From: Piliocolobus tephrosceles | Lineage: Eukaryota; Chordata; Mammalia; Primates; Cercopithecidae | NCBI RefSeq assembly: GCF_002776525.5 | Contig: NC_045439.1 | Location: 158,667,798 to 158,731,797 of the forward strand | Direction of reading: 5' to 3' | Length of the DNA stretch: 64,000 nucleotides | Part shown: in pieces, positions 58,576 through 64,000 of the stretch | Position numbering within the stretch: the stretch's first letter is position 1 | How the letters are laid out: every line of letters starts with the position of its first letter | The notes under the pieces: generated by a model | Database searches by the model: none | What the model saw: only the letters and a program-made list of their open reading frames with translations | Told to the model about the DNA's origin: nothing | Made by a program: the position numbers and the translations under genes

Positions 58576-59059
58576 ACATAAACAAAACAATTTATACAGC
58601 AAACAGGAATCTGTACGGTTTTTTAGTATAAAGTTGGTGGGCTAATAGAAGAGACATGAAACTGTTTAGATATGGGAAAATATGTAATGTAGTTAAGAGC
58701 TCCAAACCCTGAGTAGCTGAACCAAAGAATAACTGGGCAAATAAAGAGATAAGGAGGGATGTTTTAGACCCCTCATTAGAAAGCAGACAACAGCAGCAAT
58801 AAAAAAACAAAGGTGTCTGTTCAAAAGAAGGCTATCTTTCAGCATGGCTTCTTCTAAATCTGTTAGCCTTTCATGTGATTCATATCAGCCCTCTTCTTTG
58901 TTGCATCTTTGAGGAAATTGACTGTGTCTTCAGCCAGCATGCGTTTTTTTACCTAGCCTCTAGTCAATTCTGAAATTTATTTCCCTTCTTCTTTTTACTC
59001 TATTTATTTTGAGAAACTCGTTTTATAGCCCCATATGCTTGTGTGCGTGGTCACACAGC
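58576..59059. other. No gene seen; unassigned
   Basis: Possible diverged antisense L2 near 58590-58760. No coding frame supported. Confidence 0.45.
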
Positions 59060-59405
59060 AGATCCCAAGACACAAAGAGAGCCTCCTCCCAGCCTCACCC
59101 TTCCGCACACCGCTTTCACGTTGTTAATTGCTTCTCATCCTATAGAACCAATTCATGCCTCACCTCTCTAGGACAGTCTGAGTCGTGTGCACCTGTTTGT
59201 GCCTCTTTAGGCTCCACACTTCTCCTAGGATGGCACTTACTGCACTGAAGTGTAATTATTTTTATTCACCTGCTTCTTTCAATTCAGTGAATGCTCAGCA
59301 AGCACAGGACAATGTCTATTCTGTTCACTCTTGCATCCCTACCTCCTAGCCCTGCATCTGCAGCATATCAGGCACTCAGTATGCACTCCGAATGAATGCA
59401 TAAAA
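59060..59405 (+). mobile_element. L2 LINE 3' end
   Basis: 'aatgtctattctgttcactc', 'ttgcatccctacctcctagc' and 'catatcaggcactcagtatg' are the L2 terminus in sense. Confidence 0.75.
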
Positions 59406-59654
59406 TAGCATGTAGTAATTTATACAACTAGAGCAGGGTCCAAGGATGCCAATTTCAATTCACTCTTGCTAGTACAGGATATTCATTTTTATTATATATT
59501 TGATCAATTCATATAGACAAAGTATCTTTACTTAATTAGTGAGATTGTATTTGTTTTTCATTTTCTTATTTGACGTTTGTGTTTACTATGAAGGCACTAA
59601 CCTCTCTGTGTCCTTGGCCCATGTATCTAGTAATGAGTTGTTTCTTTTTTGCTT

Positions 59655-59944
59655 TTATATATATATATACTTTAAGTTCTAGGGCAAATGTGCACAACAT
59701 GCAGGTTTGTTACATAGACATACATGTGCAATGTTGGTTTGCTGCACCTATCAACTCGTCATTTACATTAGGTATTTCTCCTAATGTTATCCCGCCCCCA
59801 ACCCCCACCCGCCACAGGCCTCAGTGTGTGATGTTCCCCACCCTGTGTCCATGTGCTTTTGTTCTTCAACTCCCACCTATGAGTGAGAACATGCGGCGTT
59901 TGGTTTTCTGTCTTTGTGATAGTTTGCTTAGAATGATGGCTTCT
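59655..59944 (-). mobile_element. L1PA-age L1 3' end, antisense
   Basis: 'tactttaagttctagggcaa', 'tgcacctatcaactcgtcat' and 'tatgagtgagaacatgcggc' are the reversed primate L1 3' UTR. A short 5'-truncated copy. Confidence 0.92.
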
Positions 59945-60246
59945 GGCCAGGTGCGGTGGCTCACGCCTGTAATCCCAGCACTTTGGGAGGCCGAGACGGG
60001 CAGATCACGAGGTCAGGAGATGGAGACCATCCTGGCTAACACGGTGAAACCCCGTCTCTACTAAAAATACAAACAATTAGCTGCGCGTGGTGGCGGGCGC
60101 CTGTAGTCCCAGCTACTTGGGAGGCTGAGGCAGGAGAATGGCGTGAACCTGGGAGGCGGAGCTTGCAGTGAGCCGAGATTGTGCCACAGCCCTCCAGCCT
60201 CAGTGAGAGAGTGAGACTCTGCCTCAAAAAAAAAAAAAAAAAAAAA
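59945..60246 (+). mobile_element. AluY SINE next to the L1 end
   Basis: Sense, starts GGCCAGGTGCGGTGGCTCAC, pure A-tail of about 20. L1 sequence does not resume beyond it. Confidence 0.96.
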
Positions 60247-60399
60247 GTAAAGCGGAGGTAATGTAGATAAGTAGAAATTAGTGAAAGAAAAAAAAAAGGC
60301 AGAAAAACAATGGAAACAAAAACTTGTTTCAAGAATCATTAATACAAACACTCTAACAAAATAACCCAGTATCTAGTAGTTTTTCTAAAAAGGAAAGTG

Positions 60400-60459
60400 A
60401 TCCACTCATCTCGGCCTCCCAAAGTGGCGAGATTACAGACATGAGCCACTGCGAGCCCA
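60400..60459 (-). mobile_element. Alu fragment (60 bp)
   Basis: 'atctcggcctcccaaagtgg' to 'catgagccactgcgagccc', only the reversed 5' end. Confidence 0.85.
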
Positions 60460-60478
60460 TCCTACAACACCTATACTT

Positions 60479-60785
60479 TATTATTATTATTATTATTTAT
60501 TTTTTGAGATGGAGTCGTCTCGCTCTGTCGTCCAGGCTGGAGTGCAATGGCGCGATCTTGGCTCACTGCAAGCTCCACCTCCCGGGTTCACGCCATTCTC
60601 CTGCCTCAGCCTCCCGAGTAGCTGGGACTACAGGTTCCCGCCACCACAGCTGGCTAATTTTTTTGTATTTTTAGTAGAGATGGGGTTTCACCATGTTAGC
60701 CAGGATGGTCTCATCTCCTGACCTCGTGATCCACTTGCCTGGGCCTCCCAAAGTGCTGGGTTTACAGGCATGAACGACCGTGCCC
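60479..60785 (-). mobile_element. Alu SINE with (ATT)n tail
   Basis: An ATT run at 60479-60500 replaces the reversed A-tail. The body is a full antisense Alu ending 'gaacgaccgtgccc'. Confidence 0.95.
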
Positions 60786-60869
60786 TTTATATTGGCTAAT
60801 TGTTGTCGGCCACATATGGTTTTGTTTTCTCATGTGGATGGGTAGGTCTTTTCTAATTTTTTGAGTTAC

Positions 60870-61180
60870 TTCACTTATATAACAAATATTTATCAAATGC
60901 ATCCATTATGGCCCATCCTTGCATCAAGTATCAAAGAAATAATGAACAGGATAGAGACAATTCTAACCCTAAAGTATGTAACAATCCAGGAGGAGAGAAA
61001 TAAAGGGCACATAATTATAACCAGTATGTGTATTTTGAGTGCGTTTAGAACATGGTTGTGCTTAGAGGTTAGGGAAGAGTGTTCTCCCAGTAAGTAGTGT
61101 TCATGAGTTGGGTCAGGTCAGACTCAAGTTGGAGAAGGACCTAAAAGGGTTTTCAAGCACAGGAAATATTTAACTGCATA
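60870..61180 (-). mobile_element. L2-type relic, antisense
   Basis: 'aacaaatatttatcaaatgc', 'ggagagaaataaagggcaca' and 'aaaagggttttcaagcacag' resemble reversed L2. Confidence 0.5.
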
Positions 61181-62834
61181 AGAAGTTCACTTAAAACATT
61201 TCTGTTTAATAATGATACTGCTTACAGTTATTTATTTCCTCTCAGGACAGCTTACACTAGGTGTCTTTATATTTTATATTAAATTTGCAAAGATCCCTTT
61301 TCCCTTCATATCTTTCATAAAATGAGGTTAACAAATTGAAACATGTTTTCAGGTGTTTGTGAAGAAATGAGGTTCCAGCTGGCAGGCAGAAGTTCACGTT
61401 ATGGGGAGTTCGGAAAGCCTCTCCCACCCACAGCAGTCTGGGCTTCAGCACACTGTCAGGTCGGACTGCAACACCTGCTGACCCCTTCCCGATTGACCTA
61501 TCCCAGGACCTTGTAGGTGAATCTTTTGGTAAATGTTTGACGAAACTCTCCAGTCTTTCCATTTAGAGCCCAGCATGAAAATCCAAGAGAGCTGCTGGGT
61601 GCTCTCTCCCCGTGCCCAAAGCTGCATCTCTGCAGGATCAGGTGTCATGAAGTAAACTCATTTCACATCTGGAAGCCTCTTTCTCTAGGTCCATCTGCCT
61701 CCTAGGCAGCATCAGGGAAGAGTGGCTCTGCCCCATGCCTTACTCCTTTCTCACATTCTGACATTCTGTTTCTCCTGTAAAGGCTCGGTCTTCTATGGCC
61801 TGGCTAGGGTGCCTGTGTGAATGAGCTTGGGACAGAAAGGGTGATTCTCCGTGCCTCTCACAGCAGAGAGGAAAAGTGGACACAACACAAGGAGTTAAAT
61901 GGGGATGTAAAGGGACTGTTTGCTTAGTGATTTCTGGGCTTGGCTGCAAGAAGTACACAGGGGTTACAGCTCCTGCAAGGCATCAGTCCAGCAGTCAGGG
62001 GAGTATTAAGGCATTAGAGAAAATGACCAGCACTGTGTGTGGCAGGAACAACAGCCCATAGTCCTACTCCAGAAACGAAACATCCTGGATATCCCCACAA
62101 TTTTAAATGATAAGGGGCAGATTTATTTTGATTCTGGAGAAACTTATTGATGGGTTGTGGGGAGGTAAGATTTCTAAACAATCCTAACACTTCTGAAGAG
62201 GTGAGACATTCACATTGGTTTTGTGTAAGAGGTGCCATCAAAGCCAGGTCACTCCTGCCTGGGTCATTGCAGAAATGTCCACCTTTCCCCGCAGAACCCC
62301 CTTGAAAGACTTCACCGGAAGCTTTTAAACTGGGATGGATTTCATCTCAGCATGAGCAGGGGCTTCATAAGTATTTCCAGCACCTGCCCCCACCTGTTAA
62401 GTAATGCCAGTAAGTGTTGGGAATTCCAGCTCCCAATCCAAATTATAATTCCCTCACCCTAATAGGACTCCCAGTTTACTTCTTTGAGGGGTTATGTGAC
62501 ACGTGTCCTCTTCATTATTAGTCTTCCACAGAAAAGTTTCTGGCTTTGGCCAAATGGTCTTTCCCACTCTTTTGTAGTTTAAAGGACTTCTGTTCTTATT
62601 AAAGCCCCTTTTCTCCCCCTGACCCCTTGCAGGACTAAAAATTCACAATGAGATTTTTCTTCAGGCATTGCCCCTAAAGCCCACTCGCAGCCCATCCCAT
62701 CCTCTGAGGATTACCTAGTGGCTCACCGCTGCGAGGCCAGAGGCATCCTGATGGGCAACCCGCCTCCCTCTCTTAGGTGTCTTGTGTGTTTGTCAGAGAA
62801 AACACCTTCACCTCCAACCCTCAGGAAAGATCGT
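61181..62834. other. No gene seen; unassigned
   Basis: Moderate-GC sequence with short frames only. No domain, splice pair or repeat family that I can support. Confidence 0.5.
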
Positions 62835-62965
62835 GTTTCCAATCCCAGCTTCACTGCTGAACAGGAGTCTCTCTTTATCAGGTTAATTAATCTCTCCAAA
62901 AGTAAGTTTCTTAATTTGCACAATCAGAATGATATTGCTTTCTCCAAAATATCGTAAGAATTAGA
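62835..62965 (+). mobile_element. MIR SINE relic
   Basis: 'ttccaatcccagcttcactg', 'aattaatctctccaaaagta' and 'tcgtaagaattagaaaaata' are in MIR order. Confidence 0.65.
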
Positions 62966-63109
62966 AAAATAAAATTCCTAGCCTTTTTGTATGTGTGGCC
63001 CATGAACCCATGTGAGTGTGGGCTCCCACATGAAAGTTAAACACAAAGTTAAAAATAAATAACCTAAAAACCACAGGGTGTAGGGGAGTTGAAGGCAGGT
63101 GGGGACAAA

Positions 63110-63290
63110 TGTGGACTCTGGATTCATTCTGAGTTCTAGTCCTAGCTCCTTCTCTTATTAACCTTTATGAGCTATGGAAAGTTCATTACCTACATTACTC
63201 CTGCGTTTCCTCCATGGTGCAGAGGCAGTTGGTGGCTGCCTGACAGGCCTGTTGTGAGGATTAGATAAGAGGAGAAAAATACATGTTAGG
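63110..63290 (+). mobile_element. MIR SINE relic
   Basis: 'gttctagtcctagctccttc', 'agctatggaaagttcattac' and 'gttgtgaggattagataaga' are MIR signatures in order. Confidence 0.78.
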
Positions 63291-64000
63291 GCTCATGTAC
63301 AATGTCTCACTCTTTAAGTGCCCACAAAGCATCTATTAATTTTGATAAAATGTAGAAACTTAAGGGAAGGAAATTATTTTTGGTTTTTATTCCCATAGGA
63401 TGTGATTATGGACAATCTTACTGTTTTGTTTGTTATACTTTTCTATATTTGTGCATGTTTTTGAAATACACGAGTTACATTTAAAGACAGAACTACAAAC
63501 TTCACAAATTTAGGAGTAGTCATGAGTAGCGATTTTTTCCCACCCCATTAGGGGAAATAGTTCTATCTGTGTATACTGTAAAATAGAGAATTGTCTCATT
63601 CCCAACCATACTGCTTTGTTAAAATGATAACATACACTTCCAGAAATGAATGTATCACAAGAATCTTTAATGTTTACTTTAAAGTTGACTCACGGTGGGG
63701 TTGTATATGTGTTTAGTAAAGTGTGCCAAGTGCTCTCACATTGAGACCAGTCCAGTTCAAATTAGTTTACTCCACGAGGATGTTTTCAGTACCCAGCAAG
63801 GTCATGTGGGCCTTGACATTTCTTGGTTAGGCCGGCTTTGCTGGTGACTTTTTTCCAAACTCTGCAGGAGCAGTCTACCCCAACACACATCTCAGTCCCA
63901 TATAAAATAATAAGATGGAAACTTTCTCAATGTACTTCATCAGTTTAGCACGTCTCCGGTACAAAAATCCAAGAAAGGTACCACAAAAGCGAAAGCACCA
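63291..64000. other. No gene seen; unassigned
   Basis: AT-rich intergenic sequence to the window end. Nothing supported. Confidence 0.5.

Noticed and set aside
1..64000. Other imprinted-domain genes (NDN, MKRN3) or snoRNA clusters
   Set aside because: No necdin or makorin protein sequence appears in any frame, and no repeated C/D-box snoRNA units were seen. In human these lie outside an interval of this size around MAGEL2.

Overview
The window is primate nuclear DNA, most likely from an Old World monkey. It is dense with full-length Alu SINEs on both strands. Many of the youngest copies carry variants I associate with cercopithecoid AluY lineages (a 'gagacgggcggatcac' left arm and an 'aactagccgggcgaggtgg' linker). 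There are also L1 fragments of several ages, L2 and MIR relics and a Tigger-type DNA transposon. Five runs of N (two of 100, three of 10) and a long G homopolymer show it is a draft assembly.

I can support only one protein-coding gene: MAGEL2, on the minus strand at 25425-29083. It is a single-exon, MAGE-family gene of the imprinted Prader-Willi region (human 15q11-q13). It has a very long proline-rich N-terminal half built from several different tandem repeats, and a C-terminal MAGE homology domain. Two 10-N placeholders sit inside its repeats. The second one splits the reading frame, but completing the repeat units exactly restores a single open frame, so the break is an assembly artefact. 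A GC-box-bearing promoter region lies just upstream of the start. Strong CTCF core motifs lie about 1.5 kb beyond each end of the coding region, in the same orientation.

Layout: 1-3.1 kb holds L2 relics and unassigned sequence. 3.1-6.65 kb is a 3.5 kb antisense L1. 6.9-10.4 kb has an Alu, L2 relics, the poly-G tract and an unassigned segment with a CTCF-like motif. 10.4-12.3 kb is an old antisense L1 with two Alus. 12.3-17.3 kb is Alu-rich with a junction-laden stretch at 13.3 kb. 17.3-20.2 kb is an old sense-strand L1 with two Alus. 20.2-25.4 kb is mostly unique sequence with a gapped Alu. 25.4-29.3 kb is MAGEL2 and its promoter. 30.7-31.4 kb is the Tigger element. 33-39 kb is nested L1/Alu/MIR. 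40-43.6 kb is L1 with Alus. 46-49.5 kb is L2, L1 and Alus. 50.4-55.1 kb carries a short dispersed duplication. 55-60.8 kb is L2 and L1 interrupted by Alus. 60.8-64 kb is mostly unassigned with L2 and MIR relics.

I saw no operon, CRISPR array, tRNA, rRNA or second intact gene, and no novel multi-gene system. The items most worth a second look are the MAGEL2 repeats and their gaps, the flanking CTCF motifs, a 20-bp-stem hairpin at 51.85 kb, a dispersed 155-bp duplication, and several assembly-quality faults.
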